Assembly (NCBI GenBank): GCA_040772545.1
Contig: JAXGXY010000007.1
Location: forward strand, 1-64,000
From: UBA1431 sp002329665
Lineage (GTDB): Bacteria > Bacillota > Clostridia > Christensenellales > UBA1431
Direction: 5' to 3'
DNA length: 64,000 bases
Positions 50,635 to 59,067 of this stretch are shown piece by piece; the stretch's first letter is position 1; every line of letters starts with the position of its first letter. The notes beneath the pieces are model-generated. The model worked only from the letters and a program-made list of their open reading frames with translations, searched no databases and was not told where the DNA came from. A program made the position numbers and the translations under genes.

Positions 50635-52128
50635 TTACCTGCCGACGATGCCCATCCGGTTTATCAGCATATCCAGGGCTTCGTCCATCGTGGTTATCAC
50701 GCGCGCCGCCGCGTTGTAGGCGTGCTGGTACTTGAGCATGTTGGCCACTTCCTCGTCGATGGAGACGCCGGAAATGGAGATGCGGCTGGCTTCCTTGTTG
50801 CTGAGCATGACCTTTTGCATATCGGACATGTTCTTGCTGTAGCTCACCCTGATCGCGAGCGTGGAGACGATCGTGGTCATGTAGCCCTGGAAATTGTTTA
50901 TCCCGCTGAGCGAACTGGAATTTATCACGGCGAGTATCGCGTGCGCGTTGAGGTTGTTGCCTTCCTGATGGTTCGCGGCGGTAATCTCTACGTCGGACGC
51001 GGCGATGTTGTTGGGCGTCAACAGGATGGCGTCGTCGAGCTTGAAGTTGCCGGCCGTCACCGGCACCGCGCCGCCGAAATCGTCGAAGAAGTTCACCCCG
51101 GTGATGGACGCACCGCCGTTTTCGTCGCAGGGCAGCGTCCAGCCCTGGCTGTGTACCGCGTTGATCTCGTCCACCAGCGCGTTCACTAGCGTGTTGAGGC
51201 TGTCCACCAGGTACGGTATGCCGTATTCGTCCTGGATGTTCCCGTCCCGGAGCTGGAGCGTGCCCTTGAGCGAGCCGCTCGTAATCGTCACCGCGGCCGA
51301 GTCGCTCTCCCATATCACCTCGTTTAGCTCGTTGAGCCCGGTAAGCGGGTTGTAGCCCGTCTGCGCGGTAGCGAGCGCGCCCACCGTCGTGTGGCTCACC
51401 AGGTCGCGTCCGCCAAGCTGCACGTACAGCTGCCCCGACGGCGTATGGTAATAGGTGATGTCCACGATGCCCGAAAGTTGGTCCAGCAGGAGGTTGCGCT
51501 GGTCGCGCAGGTCGTTGGCCGTTTCCCCCGTGATCTCGTATTCCTCGATGGTCTTGTTCAGGTGGGCGATGCTCTCGGCGATCTCGTTGACCTTCCCTGT
51601 CAGCGTATCCACGGACAGGTCATAGACGGTCTGCTGGTCGCTGAGCTTGCCGTGATAGTAGTTGAGCGTCGACGTGAGCTGCATGGCCTTGCTCTGCACC
51701 TCTGCGCGCACCTCGTAGTCGGTGGGGTTGTTGGCGAGGTCCTGGAAGCTGTTGAAGAATTCGGACAGCGTCTTGCTGATGCTCATGCTTGAGAGTTCGT
51801 CGAACATCGTCTCGATGTCCGTAAGGCCTGCGGTGAGCTTGTCGAGATAGCCCGCGTCCGCGTTTTCCTTCCTGAACTGCCTGTCCAGGAACTCGTCGCG
51901 GATCTGGTTGACGGCGTCGACGCTCACGCCCCCGCCCACCGACGCGCATTCGCTCAGGGCGAACTGCGTAAAGCCCACCGCCGGGACTTTGGACGTGGTA
52001 AGCAGGCGCTGGCGCGTGTAGCCGACCGTGTCGGCGTTGGATATGTTGTGGCCGGTGACGTTGAGCGCGTACTGGCTGGCCACAAGGCCGGTCCTGGCCA
52101 CTTCGAATCCGTAAAACGTGGAACTCAT
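50635..52128 (-). CDS. flgK: Flagellar hook-associated protein 1 (FlgK)
   Basis: 497 aa. The N-terminal FlgE/K motif is GFEVARTGLVASQYALNVTGHNISNADTVGY, with a long variable middle; the C-terminus is VDEEVANMLKYQHAYNAAARV. It forms the first junction ring between hook and filament. It is somewhat shorter than enteric FlgK but typical for Bacillota. Confidence 0.95.
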   Translation of the reverse strand: MSSTFYGFEVARTGLVASQYALNVTGHNISNADTVGYTRQRLLTTSKVPAVGFTQFALSECASVGGGVSVDAVNQIRDEFLDRQFRKENADAGYLDKLTAGLTDIETMFDELSSMSISKTLSEFFNSFQDLANNPTDYEVRAEVQSKAMQLTSTLNYYHGKLSDQQTVYDLSVDTLTGKVNEIAESIAHLNKTIEEYEITGETANDLRDQRNLLLDQLSGIVDITYYHTPSGQLYVQLGGRDLVSHTTVGALATAQTGYNPLTGLNELNEVIWESDSAAVTITSGSLKGTLQLRDGNIQDEYGIPYLVDSLNTLVNALVDEINAVHSQGWTLPCDENGGASITGVNFFDDFGGAVPVTAGNFKLDDAILLTPNNIAASDVEITAANHQEGNNLNAHAILAVINSSSLSGINNFQGYMTTIVSTLAIRVSYSKNMSDMQKVMLSNKEASRISISGVSIDEEVANMLKYQHAYNAAARVITTMDEALDMLINRMGIVGR

Positions 52129-52137
52129 GCGAACACC

Positions 52138-52635
52138 TCACGCCGAATAATCGTAAACGCCCTTTTTCTTCACCGGTTCTCCTTCCACGGCGCCCCGCTC
52201 CGTATACGTCGAAGCGGGGGACTGCGTCAGCGAGCAGATCATGACGCCGATCTGGCTGAGCTGGAGACCGATGAGTTTTTCGTTGATCCTGTTGAGCTGC
52301 ATCTGCGCCGCGATCACGGCCTTGAGCTGATCTCTCAGCGTTTCGAGTGGCGCCCTCTCCTTCACGCCCAGCCGGTCGCAGATCGTTTCGAGGTTCGCGT
52401 CCTCTTTTGCGATCCCCATGACCTGCGCGAGGCCGCGCACACAGCCCATGCGCTCGGCTTCCAACCGGCCCAGTTCCTCAACCTGCGCCGTCTCACAGCG
52501 GGTCAGGTTCTCGAGCACCCTGATGTCGCCCCGGATAACGGCCTTTTGTTTCGTTTTCGAATTGTCCACCGCCGCCTGCAGCAGCTCATGCTGCCTGCGC
52601 AGTATGCGGACGAGCTCCGCCGTTTCTTCCTGCAT
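52138..52635 (-). CDS. flgN: FlgN family export chaperone
   Basis: 165 aa. Helical throughout (ELVRILRRQHELLQAAVDNS), with the FlgN pattern in the first 100 residues and a variable tail. It is the chaperone for FlgK and FlgL. ATG 52635 follows ggaggg; the frame is open upstream but overlaps flgM in another frame. The flgM-flgN-flgK-flgL order is standard. Confidence 0.88.
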   Translation of the reverse strand: MQEETAELVRILRRQHELLQAAVDNSKTKQKAVIRGDIRVLENLTRCETAQVEELGRLEAERMGCVRGLAQVMGIAKEDANLETICDRLGVKERAPLETLRDQLKAVIAAQMQLNRINEKLIGLQLSQIGVMICSLTQSPASTYTERGAVEGEPVKKKGVYDYSA

Positions 52636-52655
52636 GTTCCACCCTCCGTTATTCA

Positions 52656-52955
52656 CTACATGCCGAGGTCGGCAAGCATCGTTTCGAGCATCTTGTCCGC
52701 TATATCGCGGCCGGATACGCTGAAGGTCCCCGTCCGCACCTGGCGCGTGATCTCTTCGATCTCCCTGAGTTCGTCCGCGGTCCGCGAAACATCGACGCCG
52801 CGCGCCGTTTTCATCACGGATGCAAACGCGACGGCGTTGTCCGAAAGCTCGACCTTGTCCCTTGCGGGCGTGCTCTTGCCCCGGTCCTCTCTGATGCGGG
52901 CGCCGGACATGAATTTTTTTATCATCATCTGTTGGTTTACCGAATCGATCTTCAT
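52656..52955 (-). CDS. flgM: Anti-sigma-28 factor FlgM
   Basis: 99 aa. A disordered, basic N-terminus (MKIDSVNQ..) and the conserved C-terminal sigma-binding helices (VELSDNAVAFASVMKTA, LREIEEITRQVRTG, SGRDIADKMLETML). It holds sigma-D inactive until exported through the finished hook. ATG 52955 follows ggagg. Confidence 0.9.
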   Translation of the reverse strand: MKIDSVNQQMMIKKFMSGARIREDRGKSTPARDKVELSDNAVAFASVMKTARGVDVSRTADELREIEEITRQVRTGTFSVSGRDIADKMLETMLADLGM

Positions 52956-52984
52956 CGAAAACACCTCCGCGCATCCGTCCGCTC

Positions 52985-53467
52985 TTAATCGTCGTCGTAC
53001 AGGCGTATGTTCCTGAAAGGCTTCGCCGCCGAATCGGTGCCCGTTTCCCTCTCGCGGTGCGAAGATTCCTGCTCGCGGTGCGAAGATTCCCGCTCGCGGT
53101 GCGAGGATTCCCGCGGTTCGCGCCTTTTCTCCCCGGCGGGAGCGTTTGCCCGGGCGAACCCTTCCATCATCTTTTTGCAGCCGCCGCAGAATTTTCCCTC
53201 TTCGATCGCCCTGCCGCAGACCCCGCAGCGCATGGTATAATGCGTATACTCCTGCAGGCGTTCGTCCCTGAGGAGCTGGAGCACGATCTTTTCCTCGAGG
53301 CCCGTGGCCTTCGTGATGTCGGTCGCGTTCGCCTTGGGGTGGCTGTCCAGGTACGCGCGGACCGTCACGAACGCGTCGTCCATTTTCTGCACGCATTCCG
53401 GGCAGAAACTATCGCTGATCCCCTGGTAGAGCCTGCGGCACCACCGGCAGGTACGGATTTTCTCCAT
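52985..53467 (-). CDS. YvyF/TIGR03826-type flagellar operon protein
   Basis: 160 aa. Two zinc-binding parts (CRWCRRLYQG..FCPEC and CGVCGRAIEEGKFCGGC) flank a small winged-helix-like segment (NATDITKATGLEEKIVLQLL). A tail follows with three SSHRERE-type heptads encoded by 21-bp DNA repeats near 53057-53115. YvyF proteins sit before flgM in Bacillota; their function is unclear, with an RNA- or DNA-binding role possible. Ggaggg precedes the ATG. Confidence 0.82.
   Translation of the reverse strand: MEKIRTCRWCRRLYQGISDSFCPECVQKMDDAFVTVRAYLDSHPKANATDITKATGLEEKIVLQLLRDERLQEYTHYTMRCGVCGRAIEEGKFCGGCKKMMEGFARANAPAGEKRREPRESSHRERESSHREQESSHRERETGTDSAAKPFRNIRLYDDD
53057..53115. repeat. 21-bp tandem repeat in yvyF
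   Basis: Units like ctcgcggtgcgaagattcc occur three to four times in tandem, encoding the SSHRERE heptads near the C-terminus. Confidence 0.85.
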
Positions 53468-53493
53468 CGTGTTTCCCTCCGGCCCAAGCAGCG

Positions 53494-54261
53494 TTACCTG
53501 CGCAGGTTGTTCGCGACCGACTCCATTTCATCCGCCGTGGTAATCGCCCGGCTGATGAGGGAGTAGGCCCTCTGCGCGCGCATCAGCTTCGTTATCTCGT
53601 CGACCAGGTCCACGTTCGAGCTTTCCGCGCACCCCTGTCTCACCCTGGCGTCCCCGGCCTCCTTCGCCGGGCCGGACGCCTCCGAGGGCGCATAGCAATT
53701 GCCGCCCGTCTTAAAAAGGCCCTGCGGATTGTCGAACGCCGCGATCCCGAGGGCCGCAAACGGCGTCCCCGCCGCGTCGGACAGGACGCCGGCTTCGCTG
53801 CAGGTGACGCCTTCGACGTCGCCGGGCAACCCGATGCGCCCTCCCGAATCGTCGAGCACGTAGTAGCCCTGCTGCGTCACCAGGTACGCGCCGCCGTCCT
53901 CGACGGAAACCGAGAACAGGCCGCAACGCGTGTAAAGCGTCTCGCCCTGCGCGCCGGACACCGTGAAGAACCCTTCGCCTTCCAGCGCGAAATCCAGCGC
54001 ACGCCCGGTCATACGGACCGTCCCCTGGCAAAAATCCGTCATCGTGTCCGAAACGAGCACGCCGTGACCGAGCCCGAGGTTCTTCGTGCCGTCCTGCGGC
54101 TGCAGCGGGCTGCGCATCGTCTGGTACACCGCGTCCTTGAAACACACGCGCGACGACTTGAACCCGTCGGTGTCGATGTTCGCGACGTTGTTGGCGATGG
54201 CGTCGATCCTCAGCTGCTGGTTCTTCGCGCCCGTCGCGGCCGTATGCAGAGACTGTATCAT
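53494..54261 (-). CDS. flhP: Flagellar rod/hook-basal body protein, FlhP/FlgG-like
   Basis: 255 aa. Starts MIQSLHTAATGAKNQQLRIDAIANNVANIDTDGFKS-like, has a central FALEGEGFFTV..TRCG..F motif, and ends with ESSNVDLVDEITKLMRAQRAY. This is the FlgF/FlgG rod family. The pair with flhO downstream of flgM-type genes corresponds to Bacillus FlhO and FlhP (distal rod proteins). Which of the two is proximal cannot be said from sequence. Confidence 0.85.
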   Translation of the reverse strand: MIQSLHTAATGAKNQQLRIDAIANNVANIDTDGFKSSRVCFKDAVYQTMRSPLQPQDGTKNLGLGHGVLVSDTMTDFCQGTVRMTGRALDFALEGEGFFTVSGAQGETLYTRCGLFSVSVEDGGAYLVTQQGYYVLDDSGGRIGLPGDVEGVTCSEAGVLSDAAGTPFAALGIAAFDNPQGLFKTGGNCYAPSEASGPAKEAGDARVRQGCAESSNVDLVDEITKLMRAQRAYSLISRAITTADEMESVANNLRR

Positions 54262-54282
54262 TTCTAACGCTCCAAATCCGTA

Positions 54283-55038
54283 TTAAAGCCGGCCGATGTC
54301 GTTTACGGCGCGCCCGAACGTTTCGTCCGTGATCTGGATGATCCTCTGGTTGGTCTCGTAGGCGCGCTGCACCTCGATCATCCGCACGACCTCGTCCACC
54401 ACGTCCACGTTCGAGTTTTCCAGATATTCCTGGCGCACCTTATACCCCTCGGCCCGCAGTTCCTGCTGGTTCGCGTAGTTTACGAACAGGCTGTCGCCGG
54501 CTTTGCGCAGCCCGCCTTCGTCGGCGAAGGCCGCCATGCGCAGCGTATCGATCCGCCTCCCGCCGGCTCCCACAGCGCCGGTTTCGTCCACGGAAAAATC
54601 GGCGGTCCCCACGCGTACGGGCCCGTTTTCCCCGAGCACGGCGTGGCCGTCGGCCGTGACGAGGTACCCGTTTGCGTCCACTTTAAAGTTGCCCGCGCGC
54701 GTGTACATAACCCCCGCGGGCGTACGCACGGTGAAAAACGCGTCGCCCTCTATCGCGAGATCGGTGGAAAGCCCGGTCTCTTCGACAGGCCCCTCGGAAA
54801 GCGAGGTGTGGATCTCGTCGATGTGCACGCCCGTGTTGAGCGGACCGACTTGTTTGGAAACGTTGACTATCCCCGGATCGTTGATCCTCTCGATCATCAT
54901 GTCCGCGAAGGACCGCGTGAGCAGTTCGTCGGATTTGTACCCCGAAGTCTCCGCGTTCGCGATGTTGTTGGTCAGTACGTTCATACGGCTCGCCTGCGTG
55001 AGCATGCCCGTCCCCGAGATGTAGAGCCCCCTAAGCAC
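54283..55038 (-). CDS. flhO: Flagellar rod/hook-basal body protein, FlhO/FlgF-like
   Basis: 251 aa. N-terminal GLYISGTGMLTQASRMNVLTNN and AETSGYKSDELL, a central DLAIEGDAFFTVRTPAGVMYTRAGNF, and C-terminal LENSNVDVVDEVVRMIEVQRAYETN. It belongs to the same rod family as the next gene (54261-53494). Start GTG 55038 is 7 nt after ggagg. It is the first gene behind the sigma-D promoter at 55084-55111. Confidence 0.87.
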   Translation of the reverse strand: MLRGLYISGTGMLTQASRMNVLTNNIANAETSGYKSDELLTRSFADMMIERINDPGIVNVSKQVGPLNTGVHIDEIHTSLSEGPVEETGLSTDLAIEGDAFFTVRTPAGVMYTRAGNFKVDANGYLVTADGHAVLGENGPVRVGTADFSVDETGAVGAGGRRIDTLRMAAFADEGGLRKAGDSLFVNYANQQELRAEGYKVRQEYLENSNVDVVDEVVRMIEVQRAYETNQRIIQITDETFGRAVNDIGRL

Positions 55039-55083
55039 CGCACCGCCTCCTTTAATTTGGGCGCATGTTGCCGCCTGTTTTCT

Positions 55084-55111
55084 TTATCGGTTATTCTCCC
55101 CAAAATCTTCA
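55084..55111 (-). promoter_or_regulatory. Sigma-D promoter before flhO
   Basis: On the minus strand TGAA (55108-55111), a 16-nt spacer and ACCGATAA (55084-55091). It would drive the flhO-to-csrA cluster including flgM, so sigma-D would control its own anti-sigma factor. Confidence 0.75.
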
Positions 55112-55208
55112 CGCAAAAGGCCAGCCGTGCCGGGCAAAAATGAAGCGAAACGTTCATGTTGCGCAAACGCCCCGTCGGCGAAACGTAAAAAACCCGCCCC
55201 GTCATTTC

Positions 55209-55529
55209 TTAGATCCGGATGTCGAATTTCGAATCGCTCTCGTACCGGCGCCGTGCCGCGTCGGACGGGGTTTTCGCTTTCCTGCGCTGCTTTTTCTTTG
55301 GATCGGCTGCCTGCTGCCTCGCGCCCCGCTCCCGGCTTTCCTTGATCCTGACGTCCCCGTCGGGGCCGGTCACGCCCACGGTCTGTTGGAGTTCGCGCTG
55401 GGCGCGCGCTTTCATTTCCTTGGTAAACGCATCCTGGGACACGTCCGTCCGGTGCAGTTGATGGCTGCTGTCCTTGGCGAAATCGGCTGTCCGCTGGATC
55501 ATTCCCTGCGTCTCGATAATGTTTGTCAC
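55209..55529 (-). CDS. Small flagellar-operon protein of unknown function
   Basis: 106 aa. Helical, hydrophilic and basic: MTNIIETQGMIQRTADFAKD, then DAFTKEMKARAQRELQQTV, then a KKKQRRKAKT run and a DSKFDIRI end. No signal peptide or membrane helix. The GTG start is 8 nt after aggagg. It lies 44 bp after sigD on the same strand and before the sigma-D promoter, so it is probably the last gene of the fliP-sigD operon. A gene of this kind at this location is a candidate regulator or chaperone; no family is assigned. Confidence 0.7.
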   Translation of the reverse strand: MTNIIETQGMIQRTADFAKDSSHQLHRTDVSQDAFTKEMKARAQRELQQTVGVTGPDGDVRIKESRERGARQQAADPKKKQRRKAKTPSDAARRRYESDSKFDIRI

Positions 55530-55573
55530 GGCGTTCGCCTCCTATCGGCGCGGCTCCTGTCCGGCCGCCGTGG

Positions 55574-56392
55574 TCAGCCGAACAGGGTGTCTTTGAGTTT
55601 GTCCTTGAGCTTGAGGAGCGTGCGCGAATGGATCTGCGACACCCACGACTCGGACACCTGCAGGATCCTGGCTATCTCCTTGAACGTGAGTTCCTTGTAA
55701 TAGTAAAGCGCGATGACGGTCTTCTCGTTGTAGGGGAGGGCGTCGATGATCGTGCCCAGCGCGTCGCGTATCTCGATCCTTTCCACCTGCGCGGCCGTGG
55801 AAAGGTCCTCGCGGTTGGCGAGCCTGCGCTCATGGGACCCGGCGAGCAGCACGTCCTCGAAATGCACGATGTTGAACATGTGCGACCGGTCGATGAGCTT
55901 TCTCAGTTCGGCGACGCTCATGTCCATGTAGTCGGCGATTTCTGTCTCGGTTGGCTCGCGCCCCAGCATGCCCTCCAGTTCGCTCGACGCCTTGCCGAGC
56001 GCGTTGATCTTGCGGCGAAGGCTCGAGGGCGCCCAGTCCTGTTTGCGCATGCTGTCCAGGATCTCGCCGCGCACGCGGCGCACGGCGTAGGTTTCGAACT
56101 TGACATTGCGCTTCACGTCGTATTTTTCTATAGCGTCCATCAGCCCGATCACGCCGCAGCTGAACAGGTCGTCGTAATCGTTGTGGTTGCCGTAGGTCGG
56201 CATCATGCGCGCGACAATGCTCTTGACCAAATACAGATAATGGGTGAGCAGGACGTTTTTGTCCTCCGGGGTTCGCGTCTTGTTATACTCCGACCAGGCC
56301 TTTTCGACGGCGGCCTCGTCGGTTTTCGCGCGCCCCGTGATGGCGGGGACGTTTTGATGCTCGAATCGTTTTGCGGTATTCGGCGCAATCAT
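55574..56392 (-). CDS. sigD: RNA polymerase sigma-28 factor (SigD/FliA)
   Basis: 272 aa. Sigma-70 regions 2 (LVKSIVARMMPTYGNHNDYDDLFSCGVIGLMDAIEKYD, of which the DDLFSCG part is the -10-binding core), 3, and 4 (LTFKEIARILQVSESWVSQIH). This is the flagellar sigma that reads the promoters at 47321 and 55084. ATG 56392 follows gaaggag and overlaps the stop of the PilZ gene. Its partner FlgM is encoded at 52656-52955. Confidence 0.95.
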   Translation of the reverse strand: MIAPNTAKRFEHQNVPAITGRAKTDEAAVEKAWSEYNKTRTPEDKNVLLTHYLYLVKSIVARMMPTYGNHNDYDDLFSCGVIGLMDAIEKYDVKRNVKFETYAVRRVRGEILDSMRKQDWAPSSLRRKINALGKASSELEGMLGREPTETEIADYMDMSVAELRKLIDRSHMFNIVHFEDVLLAGSHERRLANREDLSTAAQVERIEIRDALGTIIDALPYNEKTVIALYYYKELTFKEIARILQVSESWVSQIHSRTLLKLKDKLKDTLFG

Positions 56393-57036
56393 TGTAATCT
56401 CCTTCTTTTCATCTCCTGGGCGCGCATGAACCGGGCCAGCCTGCGCAGTTCGGCCGGCGCGCACTGCGTGAATTGGATGCCCAGCGCGTACATTTCATTG
56501 GCGGTGTTGAGCTTCGAATGATGCACTACCTCGCCGGCAGCCTCTACGGTGCCTTTCCCCTCAAGGTCGACAAAGCAGGTGAGCTTCGTGCCTCTTTCAT
56601 AGAGCCGGGGCGACTTAATACAGACGCCGCCGAGGCTGATGTTTAACGTCCGCGTTTTAAACTCCCCGCCGTCGCCGTCGAGTATCCGGATCCTCACGCT
56701 GCAGGAAACGGGCAAACGGTAGTTTTCCCGCCGCTGCAGCTTCGTCAGCCGTGAACAGGGTTTGACGTGGTACATCCTAACAGTGTCGGTCCATATGCCC
56801 TGGGTCACCACCGCCTTATAGGAGAATATCCCGTTGGCCTCCCAGAACCCGACCTCGATCTGCGCGCCGTCCTCGATGAACACGGGCGCGCCGCGGCTGA
56901 CAGGCATGGCCAGCAGGACGGCGTTTTCCTCCCGCACGTCCCGGACGCTGGTGATGAACACGATCCCGTCCCTGACGATGAAAACACGTTTTCCCACATA
57001 AAGATACTTGCTCAGATCCATTGGTTTATCCTGCAT
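56389..57036 (-). CDS. PilZ domain c-di-GMP receptor (YcgR/DgrA-like)
   Basis: 215 aa. An N-terminal YcgR-type domain (about 1-100), then a PilZ domain with the c-di-GMP-binding QRRENYRLPV (RxxxR) and NISLGGVCI motifs. Proteins of this kind bind c-di-GMP and brake the flagellar stator, like Bacillus MotI/DgrA. It is embedded between flhG and sigD, with overlaps on both sides, so it is made with the export apparatus. Confidence 0.92.
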   Translation of the reverse strand: MQDKPMDLSKYLYVGKRVFIVRDGIVFITSVRDVREENAVLLAMPVSRGAPVFIEDGAQIEVGFWEANGIFSYKAVVTQGIWTDTVRMYHVKPCSRLTKLQRRENYRLPVSCSVRIRILDGDGGEFKTRTLNISLGGVCIKSPRLYERGTKLTCFVDLEGKGTVEAAGEVVHHSKLNTANEMYALGIQFTQCAPAELRRLARFMRAQEMKRRRLQ

Positions 57037-57898
57037 TTTCCGTTTGCCTCCCGAAAAGCCTGTTGAGAAAATGCGAAAGCCCCTGTCCCCTCCCCCCGGC
57101 GATGGGTACGTCCAGGTACTTCGAGGCGATCGATTGGATGTTCTGCGCCGCCGGGCTGTCCGGGTATCCGACGAGCAGCGGCACCTGCGACTTCACCGCC
57201 AGCGCCACGCTCGGGTCCCTGAGGATGAACCCCGTCTTGTTCAGATCGAGTTGCATGTTCTTCTTCACGACGCGGACAAACCCGTTGAGCATCTCGTTGC
57301 CTTCCTTGTTCGAAGTGACGAGGTTCACGATGAGGCGCAGCTTCGGGCTGTCCTCGAACCGGTTCACCGTCTTAATCAGCGCATATGCGTCCATGATCGC
57401 GGTCGGTTCGGGGGTCGTGATGACGATGGCTTCATCGCTGGAGCGGACCACCCTGAGCACGACGTCGGACAGGCCTGCGCCGGTGTCCAGCAGGATGATG
57501 TCGGCGATGTCCTCCAGCCGGCACATCTGCGAGACGAGGCGGGCGACCCTGGCTTCGTCGAGCGAGATCAGTTCGTACACCCCCGACCCGCCCGAGATGA
57601 ACTTCACGCCGTGGTGGCCTTCGCTGATCACGTCCCGGATGTCCCGTTCCCCGCCGATGACGCTGGAGAGGTCGTGGACCACCGAAACGCCCAGCATCAC
57701 GTCGATGTTGGCCAGCCCGAAGTCGGCGTCGATAATGAGGATCCTCTTGCCCAGCCGGCTCAGCGCGATGGCGAAGTTTACGGCAAAACTGGTCTTGCCC
57801 ACGCCGCCTTTCCCGCTGGACACCGAGATCACATGCGTTTTGGGGAGCGACCTTTGTTCGATCACCCGCTCCTTTAATTTGCTAACCTGCTCAAGCAT
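57026..57898 (-). CDS. flhG: MinD-like flagellar number regulator FlhG
   Basis: 290 aa. A deviant Walker A SSGKGGVGKTSFAVN (near 27-40), IDADFGLANIDVMLG, and a C-terminal amphipathic membrane-targeting helix (SHFLNRLFGRQ). It limits flagellar number and place, and activates FlhF GTPase. It overlaps flhF by 25 bp. Also called YlxH in Bacillus. Confidence 0.93.
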   Translation of the reverse strand: MLEQVSKLKERVIEQRSLPKTHVISVSSGKGGVGKTSFAVNFAIALSRLGKRILIIDADFGLANIDVMLGVSVVHDLSSVIGGERDIRDVISEGHHGVKFISGGSGVYELISLDEARVARLVSQMCRLEDIADIILLDTGAGLSDVVLRVVRSSDEAIVITTPEPTAIMDAYALIKTVNRFEDSPKLRLIVNLVTSNKEGNEMLNGFVRVVKKNMQLDLNKTGFILRDPSVALAVKSQVPLLVGYPDSPAAQNIQSIASKYLDVPIAGGRGQGLSHFLNRLFGRQTENAG

Positions 57899-59067
57899 GC
57901 GCTCTCCTCCCTGAACGTCCTTCGCAGAATCTCGTCAATGTCCGCGATCTGGATGTCGTCTGGGACGTTCTGCCCGGTCGCGACGTAGGACAGCGGACGC
58001 CCGGACAGCCATTTCGCGTTGAGGATCGTGGCGGTCGAGTCCGTCTCGTCCGTCTTGGTGACCAGCAGCTTGTAGTCGCGAAGACAGTTGTAGTTTTTGA
58101 TGATCTCCCTGCAGGCCCTCGAGCTGGTCGGCGCCGCGATCACCAGGTACACCTCGCCGGCCCCGCTAAGGCGGACAAGCTTCTCGATGTCGGACTGGTG
58201 CTGGAGGTCGCCCGGTTTCTTGCCGGCCGTGTCGATGAAAACGATGTCCTTGTCCTCGTGCTCGTTGAGCGCCTGCACGATCTCCTCGGGCGCATACACC
58301 GCGCTCAGCGGCGTCCCTATGATGTCCGCGTACGCCTTGAGTTGCTCGTGCGCCGCGAGGCGGTAGGTGTCGGTGTTGATGAGGCCGACCCTCAGTTTTT
58401 CCTCCAGCGTGTAATGCGCCGCGAGCTTGATGAGCGACGTGGTCTTGCCCACTCCCGTCGGCCCGAAAAGGATGGCCACCGTCCGTTCGAACCGCCGCAC
58501 CCTGATCGGCTCCGGCTTCCCGAGCAGGTCGGCCAACACCTGTCTCACCGCCTCGTCGATGCCCATGCCCCGCGCCTTTGCCGCCCGCTTCGCCTTCCGG
58601 CTCACGCTCAGCGCCATGTCTTCGATAAGGTCCATGCCCGATAGCTTCCCGGCCAGCGCGTCCACGTCCGCGTCGCCGGGCTCGGCCTGCAGGGCCGCCA
58701 CAGGGCGGGCAGGCGCTATCGCCGGGGCGGGCGTCGCGGGGGCCTCGGGAGGGCGCTTGATCATCGCCTGCATGTCGCTGATCTTCCCGTTGAGTTCCCT
58801 TATTTTCTGCTCCCGTCCGCTTTCCGCCTGCTGCGCGGGTTTTTCGGGCGCGCGCCACGCTTCGTCGGGAAGCCTGACCACAACGGGCTCCCTTCTTTGC
58901 GGTTCGTAGGCGACCACCACTTCCACCATCGGCGGGGAGAATAACCGGCGGAGCCCTTTTTTGCGGATCGGTTTGTTGTGCAGGATGACGGCGTCGGGAC
59001 CGAGTTCCTCGCGTATCCTGCGCGTCGCTTCCATCATGTCTTTTGCTATGTACCGTTTGATATTCAT
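57874..59067 (-). CDS. flhF: SRP-like GTPase FlhF
   Basis: 397 aa. A basic B-domain at the N-terminus, and an SRP-type NG domain: G1 LFGPTGVGKTTSLIKLA, INTDTYRLAAHEQLKAY, DTAGKKPGD and TKTDETDS. It places the new flagellum at its site. The start ATG overlaps the flhA stop (ATGA). Confidence 0.94.
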   Translation of the reverse strand: MNIKRYIAKDMMEATRRIREELGPDAVILHNKPIRKKGLRRLFSPPMVEVVVAYEPQRREPVVVRLPDEAWRAPEKPAQQAESGREQKIRELNGKISDMQAMIKRPPEAPATPAPAIAPARPVAALQAEPGDADVDALAGKLSGMDLIEDMALSVSRKAKRAAKARGMGIDEAVRQVLADLLGKPEPIRVRRFERTVAILFGPTGVGKTTSLIKLAAHYTLEEKLRVGLINTDTYRLAAHEQLKAYADIIGTPLSAVYAPEEIVQALNEHEDKDIVFIDTAGKKPGDLQHQSDIEKLVRLSGAGEVYLVIAAPTSSRACREIIKNYNCLRDYKLLVTKTDETDSTATILNAKWLSGRPLSYVATGQNVPDDIQIADIDEILRRTFREESACLSRLAN

